Below, piece after piece: positions 15,511 to 22,791 of a DNA stretch of 64,000 nucleotides. The translations under genes were made by a program, and so were the position numbers. Numbering within the stretch: position 1 is the first letter of the stretch; every line of letters starts with the position of its first letter. This DNA comes from CATQHP01 sp965214915. Its GTDB lineage: Bacteria > Acidobacteriota > Terriglobia > Bryobacterales > UBA6623. A model generated the notes under the pieces. It saw only the letters and a list, made by a program, of their open reading frames with translations, searched no databases and was not told where the DNA came from. Where the stretch lies: NCBI GenBank assembly GCA_965214915.1, contig CBDCCP010000001.1, positions 1,054,001 to 1,118,000 on the forward strand, in the 5' to 3' direction.

Positions 15511-17100
15511 CTACTGACCCAGCATCTCGTGGGCGCCAGCAGCCACGCCGCGGTCGTCGTGACTCACAGGAACCACCAAGGCCAGGTAGCTCTGCGCGTA
15601 AGTCGGCACGCCGCCGGCGCCGTTGGTCAGGAAGGCCAAGCCGTGGCCGAACTGGAACTCGCAACGCGCCATCAGGTAGCCCTGGAAGCCGGGAGCTTCG
15701 GCGGACACCAGGAAGACCAACTGCTCACCGGCAGCAATAGTCCCGGAGGTCTGCTCGCTGGGCGCCGCCCCGCCGTCTTCCGTCGAGCCGTGGTAGTAGA
15801 TGGTGCAGGAGCCGTCATGCGGCGACGTGCCGAACGCGTCCTCCGACGTGTTCGAGATGGCAATGCCGGTATCGTGGCCCGCTTGGTTAGTGACGAACGG
15901 GAACAGCAGCGTCGTCGAGCACTCCTCGATAGTGATCGCTTCCACAGACGAGCCCGTCTGTACGAAGCGCACCCCTCCAAGAATTAAGGGGGAATCGACA
16001 CTGGCGTTCATTCTTTCGCTCACCGGCGCGAAGCTCGCGCTCATCGTGCCCGTGCCGAGACCCACCGAGGCGCTCGTCCAGGTGAACGTTACCGGAATAT
16101 CGCATTTCTCAGTCGTACCATCGTCACTCTCGACGACCTCGTAAACAGCAGTGCCGGCGCCCGCCCTCAGGGGGACCTGTACATAGTTGTTGTCTGCGTC
16201 TTCGGGAATGGCCTTTTCGCCGATGCCGAAGCCGTCACGGTCGAGACCGGTCAACAACTGGAGCTCCAGCGAGGTGTCGTTGCAGGCGAGCTCGTTGGCC
16301 CTGCCGGTATGGCCGGGCCTCAGCCATACGTCAACTCCTGCGGGAATATCCTCGAACGACAGGAGCAAACGAGTCCCCGGCCCCGGATTGGCAACCTCGT
16401 TGCTCAGGAAAGCGCTGGTAAAACCTTCCTCGACCCGGAGCTCGGTGGTGGTCCAATTGTCATCGTTATCCAGATCCCCGGAGCCGATGCCCGTGCTGTT
16501 GGCGCAACTCACACCCTCCACGGGATCCCCATTCCTCTTCGTTTTCAGCCCGGCCGCCGGACGCGCAATGATCGCGGTGGCGTCGCCCAAGAACGGAGCT
16601 CCCGTGGCCGCGACGGTCGCCGTGACGTTATCTCCCTCCGCAGCCCAGGCATTGATGCGAAGGCCTCGAATCACCATCCGAAACTTCCCGTCACTGGGAA
16701 CCGCCGGCCTGTCGAACACGAACCGCACGCTGCTGTCGCTGATCAGCATGCCGGTATCCGTTGCTACAGCGGGGATGGTGCTGAGGTTCCCATCTTCGGC
16801 GTACATCGACAGCACGACATCGTCGACGTTTTTGTCATCGGTATTGTCGATTGTGTTGGTGATCGGCACGCCGCCATTCACATCGAGGGTGACGTTGAAG
16901 TCCTCAAATGCGTCCACAGTCCCGCGGAAACAACTCACCAGGATTTCGTCCGTCAACTCGGTAATGCCCTCGGAGCGCACGGTCACGCCCGAATTCAAAG
17001 CGCTGACGCTGCAGAAGTCCTGCGCCTGCGCCGTACCGCCGCCGACCAGCGCCAAAGCCAGCGCCGCCGACAGCACAAAGAACTTTTTCAAGCTCGTCAT
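15511..17100 (-). CDS. Secreted protein with conserved acidobacterial C-terminal module, paralogue 2
   Basis: 529 residues from ATG 17100, preceded by AAAAGGAGAACAATCAAA; this start gives a clean signal peptide (KKFFVLSAALALALVGGGTAQAQ), whereas an upstream in-frame start would not. It aligns along its length with paralogue 1: N-terminal CSVSALNSGVTVRSEGITEL, middle AIIARPAAGLK and RLLLSFEDIPAGVDV, and the C-terminal module CSTTLLFPFVTNQAG to GFQGYLMARCEFQFGHG. Transcribed toward paralogue 1 with a gap of about 180 bases. A duplicated 37-base element upstream may drive it. Function unknown; probably surface-exposed. Confidence 0.82.
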   Translation of the reverse strand: MTSLKKFFVLSAALALALVGGGTAQAQDFCSVSALNSGVTVRSEGITELTDEILVSCFRGTVDAFEDFNVTLDVNGGVPITNTIDNTDDKNVDDVVLSMYAEDGNLSTIPAVATDTGMLISDSSVRFVFDRPAVPSDGKFRMVIRGLRINAWAAEGDNVTATVAATGAPFLGDATAIIARPAAGLKTKRNGDPVEGVSCANSTGIGSGDLDNDDNWTTTELRVEEGFTSAFLSNEVANPGPGTRLLLSFEDIPAGVDVWLRPGHTGRANELACNDTSLELQLLTGLDRDGFGIGEKAIPEDADNNYVQVPLRAGAGTAVYEVVESDDGTTEKCDIPVTFTWTSASVGLGTGTMSASFAPVSERMNASVDSPLILGGVRFVQTGSSVEAITIEECSTTLLFPFVTNQAGHDTGIAISNTSEDAFGTSPHDGSCTIYYHGSTEDGGAAPSEQTSGTIAAGEQLVFLVSAEAPGFQGYLMARCEFQFGHGLAFLTNGAGGVPTYAQSYLALVVPVSHDDRGVAAGAHEMLGQ

Positions 17101-17189
17101 TTTGATTGTTCTCCTTTTCCTTTCACAAAAAACTAACCACAAGAAAGATACGATGCCGCTACGAGAGGCATCCACTCACTACAACTACC

Positions 17190-17323
17190 CCACCATAGAA
17201 CAAACGCCCCGGACAAAACAACAGTCCGGAGGAATTTTTTTGAATTTTTTTCCGAGGCGCAAAACTTTTTCACGACCCGATTACAGCCAGCATAGAACAA
17301 ACGCCCCTGTCAACGCAACAGTC
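17190..17323 (-). repeat. Two 37-base direct repeats upstream of the secreted-protein gene
   Basis: The segments 17190-17226 and 17287-17323 match at 32 of 37 positions. On the minus strand each reads GACTGTTG, then TTG-x-C-x, GGGGCGTTTGTTCTATG and TGG. Each contains a weak promoter pattern (TTGTTT or TTGCGT, 18 bases, TATGGT or TATGCT) pointing toward the gene starting at 17100. The rest of 17101-17355 is AT-rich with runs of T and no gene. A duplicated promoter or operator is the likeliest reading. Confidence 0.5.
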
Positions 17324-17355
17324 AAGGGGAAAATTCGGGGGGAATCTGAATTTTT

Positions 17356-17754
17356 TCAATTTTTTACGCCGCTCACGCCGCTTTTTTCGGCTTCTGCCGC
17401 CGCTTCGGCCTCCAGGCGTTCGATATCCCGCACGGCCGGGGGCCGCCGCCAGGGGCTGGTTCAAGCGCTTGCGGGCTTGCGCCAGGTCCCACTTCGTCTG
17501 TCGTTCCATCCAAGCATCGGCGGTCGCCCAGCCCAGCGCTTCCATTCTCATCGCCACGTCCACCGTAACCGGGGCGCGCCCGTTCACGATGCGGGAAAAA
17601 TCAGCACGGTCGATCCCCCAGCTTCGCCGCCTGCTTCGCTCACGGTCATGCCGGGGTAGTCGGCCACGGCGTCGAGTACGCCGTCGCGGATGAACTCTCC
17701 AGGATGGGACGGGTTCAGCGCCAACCAATCGTCGCTCTTCATTCCGGCAATCAT
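17356..17754 (-). pseudogene. higA: HigA antitoxin, module A, three frameshifts
   Basis: Begins MIAGMKSDDWLALNPSHPGEF after AAAGGGGTC, the HigA opening. The frame breaks after GMTVSEA by extra G residues (about 17640 and 17627), resumes in DRADFSRIVNGRAPVTV (helix-turn-helix) and DLAQARKRLNQPLA, then breaks again at a five-C run near 17430. With all three insertions removed the protein would end SGVSGVKN at a TGA at 17356-17358. It lies 14 bases after its broken higB and is the promoter-distal end of the array. Probably non-functional as read. Confidence 0.72.
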
Positions 17755-17768
17755 TGTTTGACCCCTTT

Positions 17769-18052
17769 CTAGTGATAGTCATCCAAGTCAACATCGTAGG
17801 CGTGTTCGCCCGTCGTAGCGGAAGGTTATCCGCCAGTTGCCGGTCACCGTCACGCTCCAGACACCCTTGCGGTCGCCCTTCAGCGGATGCAGCCCGTAAG
17901 CCGGCGCTCTCAGCGCTCCCAGCGGGTCGGACTCACGCAACGCCGCCAGTATTCTACCGATCCGCTTCAAGCTCGCCGCGGGCAACTTCCTCGCGTCGCC
18001 GGTTTCCGAAAAACCGCTTCAGCGCCTTGCTCTTGAATCCGCGAACCGCCAC
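17769..18052 (-). pseudogene. higB: HigB toxin, module A, two frameshifts
   Basis: Starts GTG at 18052 (VAVRGFKSKALKRF). An extra T in a five-T run near 18010 breaks the frame before ARKLPAASLKRIGRILAAL; it is open through GLHPLKGDRKGVWSVTVTGN, then an extra G after RYDG near 17817 breaks it again before HAYDVDLDDYH and the TAG. Fold and length (about 93 residues when corrected) are those of a RelE/HigB mRNA interferase. Toxicity is presumably lost. Confidence 0.72.
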
Positions 18053-18057
18053 TACTT

Positions 18058-18090
18058 TTTATAATGCGGCGCGTTCCGGCAGGCAAGCGT
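18058..18090 (-). promoter_or_regulatory. higBA promoter, module A
   Basis: Minus-strand TTGCCT (18081-18086), 17 bases, TATAAA (18058-18063). The higB GTG starts five bases after the -10, so the transcript would begin at or next to the start codon. A GGCAAG-six bases-CTTGCC palindrome covers the -35, a plausible HigA operator. Confidence 0.6.
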
Positions 18091-18173
18091 TTTCTTGCCG
18101 CGCCGCAAGGTTCGACGAGCGGCCGCCGGCCGGCGCAGGCGGAGCGCCGCTCCCGCAGCGGAGCAGGCGCCGG

Positions 18174-18568
18174 TCACGCCGCTTCCGCAACTGCCGATTC
18201 CGCCGGCAATCTGCGCCGCTTCGGCCAACTGCTTCTCGCGCAGGACGGCCGGGGCCTTCGCCAGGGGCTGGTTCAAGCGCTTGCGGGCTTGCGCCAGGTC
18301 GTAGTCGGTCTGAAACTCCATCCAGACGTCGGCGGTTGACCAGCCAGCCGCCTCCATCTTCAGCGCCAAGTCCAGCGTGATCGGGGCGCGCGCCCGTTTC
18401 ACCACGCGGGGAAAGAACGGCGCGGCTCACGCCTAACTTCGCCGCCGCTTCGCTCACGCTCATGCCCGGATACTCGTCGTCGCCATCCAGCCAGCCGCGT
18501 TTGAACATGCCGCCCGGATGCGGCGGGTTCAAGCGCAGCCAAGCATCTTCCTTCGCTCCAACAATCAT
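18174..18568 (-). pseudogene. higA: HigA antitoxin, module B, frameshifted
   Basis: Begins MIVGAKEDAWLRLNPPHPGG and continues through GMSVSEAAAKLGVSRAVLS, where an extra C in TTTCCCCG (near 18418) shifts the frame inside the helix-turn-helix; the next frame gives RAPITLDLALKMEAAGW, ADVWMEFQTDYDLAQARKRL. A second extra base lies in the C-terminal tail (GCCGGCGG near 18200). Corrected, it would end at the TGA at 18174-18176. The helix-turn-helix is split, so DNA binding is probably lost. Confidence 0.72.
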
Positions 18569-18581
18569 CGCTCGTTCCTTT

Positions 18582-18864
18582 CTAGTGGTAATCGGTCAGA
18601 TCGATATCGTAGGCATTACCGTCCTCGATGCGGAAGACGATGCGCAAATTCCCGGACACCTTCACGGCCCATTCGCCTTTGCGGCTTCCCTTCAGCGGAT
18701 GCAGACGGTACATCGGCGCCCCCCAGGGCTTTCATCGGGTTTCTGCCGGACAGAGCCTTCAGGATATCGGCAATCCGCTCCAAGTGTTGTTTCGGCAGCT
18801 TCCGCCCGTCTCCCTTATCGTAGAATCGCTTGAGCTTGCCGCTCTTGAATCCCTCAATCGCCAC
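18582..18864 (-). pseudogene. higB: HigB toxin, module B, frameshifted
   Basis: GTG start at 18864: MAIEGFKSGKLKRFYDKGDGRKLP and HLERIADILKAL are in frame, then an extra G in a six-G run (near 18717-18722) shifts the reading. The other frame supplies MYRLHPLKGSRKGEWAVKV, NLRIVFRIEDGN and YDIDLTDYH before the TAG. It differs most from the other array toxins (SGKLKRF, EDGN), so the duplication is not recent. Non-functional as read. Confidence 0.73.
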
Positions 18865-18869
18865 TATTT

Positions 18870-18902
18870 TTTATAATGCGGCGCGTTCCGGCAGGCAAGC
18901 GT
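18870..18902 (-). promoter_or_regulatory. higBA promoter, module B
   Basis: TTGCCT (18893-18898), 17-base spacer, TATAAA (18870-18875), GTG five bases downstream, as in the other modules. The same GGCAAG/CTTGCC palindrome overlaps the -35. Confidence 0.6.
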
Positions 18903-18963
18903 TTTCTTGCCGCGCCGCAAGGTTCGACCAAACCGCCGCGGACCGGCGCAGGAGGAACGCCGG

Positions 18964-19340
18964 TCACGCCGCTTCCGCCGCAATCTGCGCCGCTTCGGCC
19001 AATTGCTTCTCGCGCAGGACGGCCGGGGCCCTTCGCCAGGGGCTGGTTTCAAGCGCTTGCGGGCTTGCGCGAGATCCCAACGAGTCTGATAGGCCAGCCA
19101 ATTATCCGCCACGCCCCAGCCGATCGCTTCGAGTTTCATCGCTAGCTCCACGGTGACGGGCCGATGCCCGTTTACGATGCGCGACAGCGTGACGCGGCTG
19201 ACTCCCAACTTCGCCGCCGCCGCTTCTACGGTCATGCCCGGGTAGTCGTCGCAAGCATCCAAGCATCCAACCTTGATATGCGTCCCCGGATGCTGCGGGT
19301 TCAACCGCAGCCAATCTGTATCCTTCATGCCGGCGATCAT
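18964..19340 (-). CDS. higA: HigA antitoxin, module C, tail frameshifted
   Basis: ATG at 19340 after GGGAGGAAAACG. MIAGMKDTDWLRLNPQHPG, GMTVEAAAAKLGVSRVTLSRIVNG (complete helix-turn-helix) and ELAMKLEAIGWGVADNWLAYQ are uninterrupted. After DLAQARKRL one extra A (TTGAAACC) and then one extra G (AAGGGCC) disturb only the Ala/Glu-rich tail; removing both gives an end at the TGA at 18964-18966. Because DNA-binding and most of the HigA core are intact, it may still act as antitoxin and repressor for the intact higB just upstream. As read, translation would continue past 18964 with an altered tail. Confidence 0.7.
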
Positions 19341-19379
19341 CGTTTTCCTCCCTTCTAATGTCATTGTTCGATCCCCCTT

Positions 19380-19661
19380 CTAATGATAGTCAACCAAGTC
19401 CACATCGTAAGCGTGTTCGCCGTCGTAGCGGAAGGTGATCCGCCAGTTGCCGGTGACGGTTACGCCCCAGTACCCCTTACGGTCGCCCTTTAGCGGATGC
19501 ATCCGATAGGTGCGCAGGGAAAGAGTCTTCATCGGGTTCAGGCCGTCCAATGTGTCCGGAATTGCAGCTATCCGCCGCAGACTCGCAGGGGGCAATCCGC
19601 GCCCGTCGCCTTTTCTCGCCAACCGCTTCAGCGCTTTGCTCTTGAATCCCTCAATCGCCAC
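19380..19661 (-). CDS. higB: HigB toxin, module C, intact
   Basis: 93 residues from GTG 19661. The complete HigB/RelE-fold sequence is open: VAIEGFKSKALKRLARKGD, LPPASLRRIAAIPDTL, YRMHPLKGDRKGYWGVTV, NWRITFRYDGEHAYDVD and terminal VDYH. HigB toxins cleave mRNA on the ribosome. This is the only undisrupted toxin in the window. The GTG is at the expected transcription start, so the message is probably leaderless. Its higA starts 39 bases downstream. Confidence 0.85.
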   Translation of the reverse strand: MAIEGFKSKALKRLARKGDGRGLPPASLRRIAAIPDTLDGLNPMKTLSLRTYRMHPLKGDRKGYWGVTVTGNWRITFRYDGEHAYDVDLVDYH

Positions 19662-19665
19662 TATT

Positions 19666-19694
19666 TTTATAATGCGGCGCGTTCCGGCAGGCAA
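19666..19694 (-). promoter_or_regulatory. higBA promoter, module C
   Basis: TTGCCT (19689-19694), 17 bases, TATAAA (19666-19671), then GTG at 19661. Here the palindrome arms over the -35 are further apart than in A, B and D because ten bases are inserted between them, so this copy may be differently repressed. Confidence 0.58.
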
Positions 19695-19792
19695 GCATTT
19701 TCAGCATTTTCCTTGCCGTGCCGCAAGGCTTCGACGAGCGGCCGCCGGCCGGCGCAGGCGGAGCGCCGCTCCCGCAGCGGAGCAGGCGCCGG

Positions 19793-20188
19793 TTACGCCG
19801 CTTCCGCTTCCGCAACTGCCGCTTCCGCCGCAATCTGCGCCGCTTCGGCCAACTGCTTCTCGCGCAGGACGGCCGGGGCCTTCGCCAGGGGCTGGTTCAA
19901 GCGCTTGCGGGCTTGCGCCAGGTCGTACTTCGCTTGAAGCTCTACCCACGCGTCGGCAGTGGCCCAGCCGGCCGCTTCCATCTTCATCGCCAAGTTCACG
20001 GTAATGGGCCGCTCTTCGTGAACGACGCGATCCAGCGTGACACGGTGGACGCCTAACTTGCGCGCCGCAGCGCCGATCGTCATGCCGGGGTAGTCTTCCC
20101 AAGCGTCAATCACGCTGCGTTTGAACAGTCCCCCCGGATGCGGCGGGTTTTGCCGCAGCCAATCCGTATCCTTCATGCCGGCAATCAT
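19793..20188 (-). CDS. higA: HigA antitoxin, module D, intact
   Basis: 131 residues from ATG 20188 after AAGGGAGAAAACG. Complete HigA: MIAGMKDTDWLRQNPPHPGG, GMTIGAAARKLGVHRVTLDRVVH helix-turn-helix, NLAMKMEAAGWATADAWVEL, then a long Ala/Glu tail (QLAEAAQIAAEAAVAEAEAA) not found in classical HigA. Adjacent higB is frameshifted, so this is the only fully intact antitoxin of the array; it could protect against the intact toxin of module C. Specificity is unknown. Confidence 0.84.
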   Translation of the reverse strand: MIAGMKDTDWLRQNPPHPGGLFKRSVIDAWEDYPGMTIGAAARKLGVHRVTLDRVVHEERPITVNLAMKMEAAGWATADAWVELQAKYDLAQARKRLNQPLAKAPAVLREKQLAEAAQIAAEAAVAEAEAA

Positions 20189-20201
20189 CGTTTTCTCCCT
20201 T

Positions 20202-20475
20202 CTAGTGATAGTCAACCAAGTCAACGTCGTAGGCGTGTTCGCCGTCGTAGCGGAAGGTTATCCGCCGGTTGCCGGTGACGGTTACGGCGAAGTATCCCTT
20301 GCGGTCGCCCTTTAGCGGATGCAGCCCGTAGGTGCGCGCCGAAAGATCCTTCATCGGCGTTGGGCCGTCAAGGATTGTCGCGATCCGCGTCACGCTCTCG
20401 GGGGACAGACCGCGCCGGTCGCCCTTTTCTCGCCAACCGCTTCAGCGCCTTGCTCTTGAATCCGTCAATCGCCAC
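20202..20475 (-). pseudogene. higB: HigB toxin, module D, frameshifted
   Basis: GTG at 20475 opens VAIDGFKSKALKRLARKG, then an extra G in AAAAGGGCG (near 20420) shifts the frame. The other frame gives RIATILDGPTPMKDL, YGLHPLKGDRKGYFAVTV and YDVDLVDYH to the stop. One insertion is the only defect, so this is the least decayed of the broken toxins. It is nearest the upstream promoter. Confidence 0.75.
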
Positions 20476-20480
20476 TACTT

Positions 20481-20522
20481 TTTATAATGCGGCGCGTTCC
20501 GGCAGGCAAGCGTTTTCTTGCC
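20481..20522 (-). promoter_or_regulatory. higBA promoter and operator palindrome, module D
   Basis: TTGCCT (20504-20509), 17-base spacer, TATAAA (20481-20486), GTG start at 20475. GGCAAG and CTTGCC at 20505-20510 and 20517-20522 form a 6-base-arm palindrome over the -35, the likely HigA-repressor site. Conservation of the block in all four modules supports function. Confidence 0.62.
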
Positions 20523-20550
20523 GCGCCCGGAGTTCCGCAACGGGAGCGCA

Positions 20551-21177
20551 TCAGGCGTCCTTCTTTGCGCGGGTGAGCAGCATGGCCAATCCCGGCAGGG
20601 CGATAGCGCCGACGAAAGCGGGGAGAAACGTTTGCGTCTCGAGCGCGAACGCGCCCACGGAGGCATAGACCAGCGCGACCGCGGCATTGGACAGCCCGAC
20701 CAGCAGGGCGAACCGCGTCCGCGGCATGCGCGCCGCGCCGGCGAAAACGACCGCCGCCTCGGCCAGCACGGGCGCCGCGCGGGAGGCGATCAGCGACCAG
20801 TCCCCCCAGCGCCGATGCGCTCCGGCGGCGCGCTCCAGCCCGCGCTCGCCGACAAACCGGCGGACCGCCGCGCGGCCGGCGGTCGAGCCGATCCAGTAAC
20901 CGAGAACGGCGCCGGCATTCAGGCCGAGCCAGTTCACCAGCGCGCCGAGCGGCCACCCCAGCAGAAAGCCCGCCGCGGTCGCCACCAGGCTCGACGGAAT
21001 CGGCAGCAAAACGTCGGCGCACAGCAGCGCGGCGAGAACGAGCGCCGTCGCCGCCGCCGGCCGTTCCGAACCGATGTAGCCTGCGACCGCTTCCTCGACC
21101 GCCTGCTCGTAAAGGACGAACGGCGCGAGAATCAACGCCGCCAAAAGAACGGCCAAGGCGCTCCAGCGTAAGAACAT
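20551..21177 (-). CDS. TVP38/TMEM64 (VTT/DedA-like) membrane protein
   Basis: 208 residues with about five membrane segments: an N-terminal helix (ALAVLLAALILAPFVLY), LVLAALLCADVLLPIPSSLV, the VTT signature GFLLGWPLGALVNWLGLNAG, AVLAEAAVVFAGAARMPR and a C-terminal helix. The P-x-PSS and GxxxGxxxN-type pattern fits the SNARE-associated/VTT family, bacterial members of which are proposed lipid scramblases or undecaprenyl-phosphate translocases. Inner-membrane location. Divergent from the following sulfatase with about 100 bases between. Substrate unknown. Confidence 0.82.
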   Translation of the reverse strand: MFLRWSALAVLLAALILAPFVLYEQAVEEAVAGYIGSERPAAATALVLAALLCADVLLPIPSSLVATAAGFLLGWPLGALVNWLGLNAGAVLGYWIGSTAGRAAVRRFVGERGLERAAGAHRRWGDWSLIASRAAPVLAEAAVVFAGAARMPRTRFALLVGLSNAAVALVYASVGAFALETQTFLPAFVGAIALPGLAMLLTRAKKDA

Positions 21178-21276
21178 CGGTTGCGGGCCGCGGGGCGAAA
21201 GCCGCGGGTCGGGAGAGACTTGCCACTATTTTCCGACCCGCGGCTCGGGGCCGCAACTCAAGCTATGCTAGAGGCC

Positions 21277-22782
21277 ATGCGTTATCCGGCGCTCCTCGCG
21301 CTGCTTCCGGCGCTTGCCTGCTCCAACGGCGGCGGCCCGGAAGAGCAAGCCGCCAAGCCCAACATCGTCATCCTGCTCGCCGACGATCTCGGCTGGACGG
21401 ATGTCGGCTTTCACGGCGGCGGCATTCCCACGCCCAACATCGACCGCATCGCCGCCGAAGGCGCGCAACTCAACCGCTATTACGTCGCGCCGGTCTGCTC
21501 GCCGACGCGGGCGGGGCTGATGACCGGCCGCTATCCGATTCGCTTCGGCGCCATGCGCGCGGTTTATCCGCCGTGGCGCGAGGGCGGAATGGATACTTCC
21601 GAAGTCACGATGGCGGACGTGCTGGCCACCGCCGGATACGAGCATCGCGGCGTCTTCGGCAAGTGGCACCTGGGGCACGGCGGGCTGCAATACCATCCGC
21701 TGCGGCGCGGATTCACCGAGTTTTACGGCCACTACAACGGCGCGGTCGACTACTTTACCCACGAGCGCGAAGGCGAGTTGGATTGGCACGCCGGGTACGA
21801 GTCGAGCTACGACGAAGGCTACTCGACCGACCTGATCGCCGCTGCGGCCGTCCGCTTCATCGAGACGCGCGCGGCGGGCGATGCGCCGTTCCTGTGCTAC
21901 GTCCCCTTCAACGCCGTACACAGCCCGTTCCAGGCCAAAGAGGAAGACCTGCCGTTGTACGCCGACCTCGCCGAGGCGAAAGGCAATTGGACGGGGGCGA
22001 CTCGGGTCAATCCTTCGGAAGGGGGCGAGCGCCGGCTGGCCAACCGGCGCATCCTGGGGGCGATGACCCACGCGCTCGACCAAGCCGTCGGGCGCATTCT
22101 GGATGCGCTCGACGAGGCGGGGATCGCCGATTCCACCTTCGTGCTGTTCTCCTCAGACAACGGCGGCGTGGGCGGAGTCGGGGAAAACGCCCCTTTGCGC
22201 GGCGCCAAGGCCTCGGTTTTCGAGGGCGGCATCCGCGTGGCGGCCGCGGCGCGCTGGCCGGGCAAAATTGCGCCCGGAGGCGTAATCGACGTCCCCTTGG
22301 CCAACATCGACATCCTGCCCACCGCGATGCGCATTGCCGGCGTCCCAAGCAGCGGCGGTCTTGCCGCCCCGCGCAGCGGAAAACCGCTCGACGGCGTGGA
22401 CATCCTCGACGTCCTGACCGGCGAGCGGCAAAGCCTCGACCGCGGGCTTTTCAACTACATCGGGCAGGCCGGGCCGGATACGGAGCAAATCTCCTACATG
22501 ACCGACGAGTGGAAGCTCGTCGTGCTGGGGCCGGCGGTCAGCGACGAGTCGGCGGACGATGCGCAGCGGCAACGGATGCTGTTCCGCATCGACGAAGACA
22601 TGGCCGAAGAACGCGACGTCGCCGCCGAGCATCCGCAAAAAGTTGCCGAGATGTACGCGAAAATCAAGGAATTCCGGGCCCTGCAGCCGGCGGACGCGGT
22701 GCCGCCTTACAACGAAGGGCGGGAGAGCTCATCGTTCCAGGCGCCCCCGGAATGGCGCATCCCGGGCGACTATCCGCAATGA
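21277..22782 (+). CDS. FGly sulfatase, secreted
   Basis: 501 residues from ATG 21277 (an in-frame ATG lies 12 bases upstream). Short hydrophobic N-terminus then a Cys (LLPALACSNGG), possibly a lipoprotein though the lipobox is weak. Metal Asp pair in ILLADDLGWTDVG, nucleophile CSPTRAG (Cys to be converted to formylglycine, about residue 74), GKWHLGHG, SSDNGGVGG. Typical arylsulfatase length. Hydrolyses sulfate esters, probably of polysaccharides, outside the cytoplasm. No sulfatase-modifying factor is in the window. Converges on a Tat-type oxidoreductase with a gap of nine bases. Confidence 0.92.
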   Translation: MRYPALLALLPALACSNGGGPEEQAAKPNIVILLADDLGWTDVGFHGGGIPTPNIDRIAAEGAQLNRYYVAPVCSPTRAGLMTGRYPIRFGAMRAVYPPWREGGMDTSEVTMADVLATAGYEHRGVFGKWHLGHGGLQYHPLRRGFTEFYGHYNGAVDYFTHEREGELDWHAGYESSYDEGYSTDLIAAAAVRFIETRAAGDAPFLCYVPFNAVHSPFQAKEEDLPLYADLAEAKGNWTGATRVNPSEGGERRLANRRILGAMTHALDQAVGRILDALDEAGIADSTFVLFSSDNGGVGGVGENAPLRGAKASVFEGGIRVAAAARWPGKIAPGGVIDVPLANIDILPTAMRIAGVPSSGGLAAPRSGKPLDGVDILDVLTGERQSLDRGLFNYIGQAGPDTEQISYMTDEWKLVVLGPAVSDESADDAQRQRMLFRIDEDMAEERDVAAEHPQKVAEMYAKIKEFRALQPADAVPPYNEGRESSSFQAPPEWRIPGDYPQ

Positions 22783-22791
22783 CGCGCCCCG

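Larger units (their letters stand above)
17356..20522 (-). repeat. Tandem array of four higBA toxin-antitoxin modules
   Basis: Four diverged copies of a promoter-higB-higA unit follow each other on the minus strand. The four higB GTG starts are at 18052, 18864, 19661 and 20475, a period of 812, 797 and 814 bases. Each unit has the same promoter block. Of eight genes, two read intact (higB at 19380, higA at 19793) and six carry single-base insertions. A fifth, more distant copy lies at 3427-3975. Array origin by tandem duplication is inferred. Confidence 0.85.

Noticed and set aside
17356..20522. CRISPR array
   Set aside because: Periodicity is about 800 bases and units code for toxin-antitoxin proteins; no short spaced repeats.
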